Below, one piece after another: positions 6,361 to 6,363 of a stretch of 6,363 bases of DNA; within the stretch, counting starts at the first letter, position 1, and every line of letters begins with the position of its first letter. The translations under genes were made by a program, and so were the position numbers. Below the pieces are notes generated by a model. It was not told where the DNA came from, did not search any database, and saw nothing but the letters and a program-made list of their open reading frames with translations. The DNA is from Burkholderiales bacterium (lineage in GTDB: Bacteria > Pseudomonadota > Gammaproteobacteria > Burkholderiales > Burkholderiaceae_D), in NCBI GenBank assembly GCA_016197345.1, contig JACPVY010000482.1, forward strand, positions 1-6,363. The letters run 5' to 3'.

Positions 6361-6363
6361 ATT

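Overview
The window is best read as two unrelated pieces of bacterial DNA joined near position 2650, with a further join near position 110. Positions 1 to about 2650 are very GC-rich by eye, with strong G/C preference at third codon positions. They carry an ordinary betaproteobacterial (Burkholderiales-like) gene set. Positions about 2650 to 6363 are much more AT-rich, with different codon use. They carry a P-type cation ATPase and a 2-oxoglutarate/Fe(II)-type oxygenase. The low-GC organism is probably an obligate intracellular or host-associated bacterium, perhaps a chlamydia-like amoeba symbiont; this rests on general character and on a palindromic element, and I am not sure of it.

Left part. 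A fragment of an IS481-type transposase (1-114) runs directly into a NUDIX hydrolase gene that has lost its N-terminal zinc-knuckle half (to 599). Next is a small TusA-family sulfurtransferase (627-854). Convergent to it on the minus strand are galU (UTP-glucose-1-phosphate uridylyltransferase, 902-1768) and, upstream of galU, the C-terminal third of valS (1860-2657). valS is cut off by the junction.

Right part, minus strand. The oxygenase gene (start near 6349, stop 5197) is followed after 21 nt by the ATPase gene (GTG start at 5175), so the two probably form an operon. The ATPase lacks its last membrane segments because the junction falls inside it, and its reading frame then runs on as nonsense through valS to 2335. 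It has two more lesions: a 54-residue in-frame insertion and an in-frame loss of the P-domain segment between the TGDH and TGDGVND motifs. The oxygenase has a likely one-base frameshift in a run of nine T (coding strand) just after its best start.

The most interesting signal is the insertion in the ATPase. It is a 160-bp element at 3840-3999 with perfect 27-bp inverted ends (counting the flanking TA), a TA target duplication, and open frames on both strands. Element plus duplication is 162 bp, so it adds exactly 54 codons. This resembles the in-frame palindromic elements of Rickettsia but is here in a different gene and probably a different lineage.
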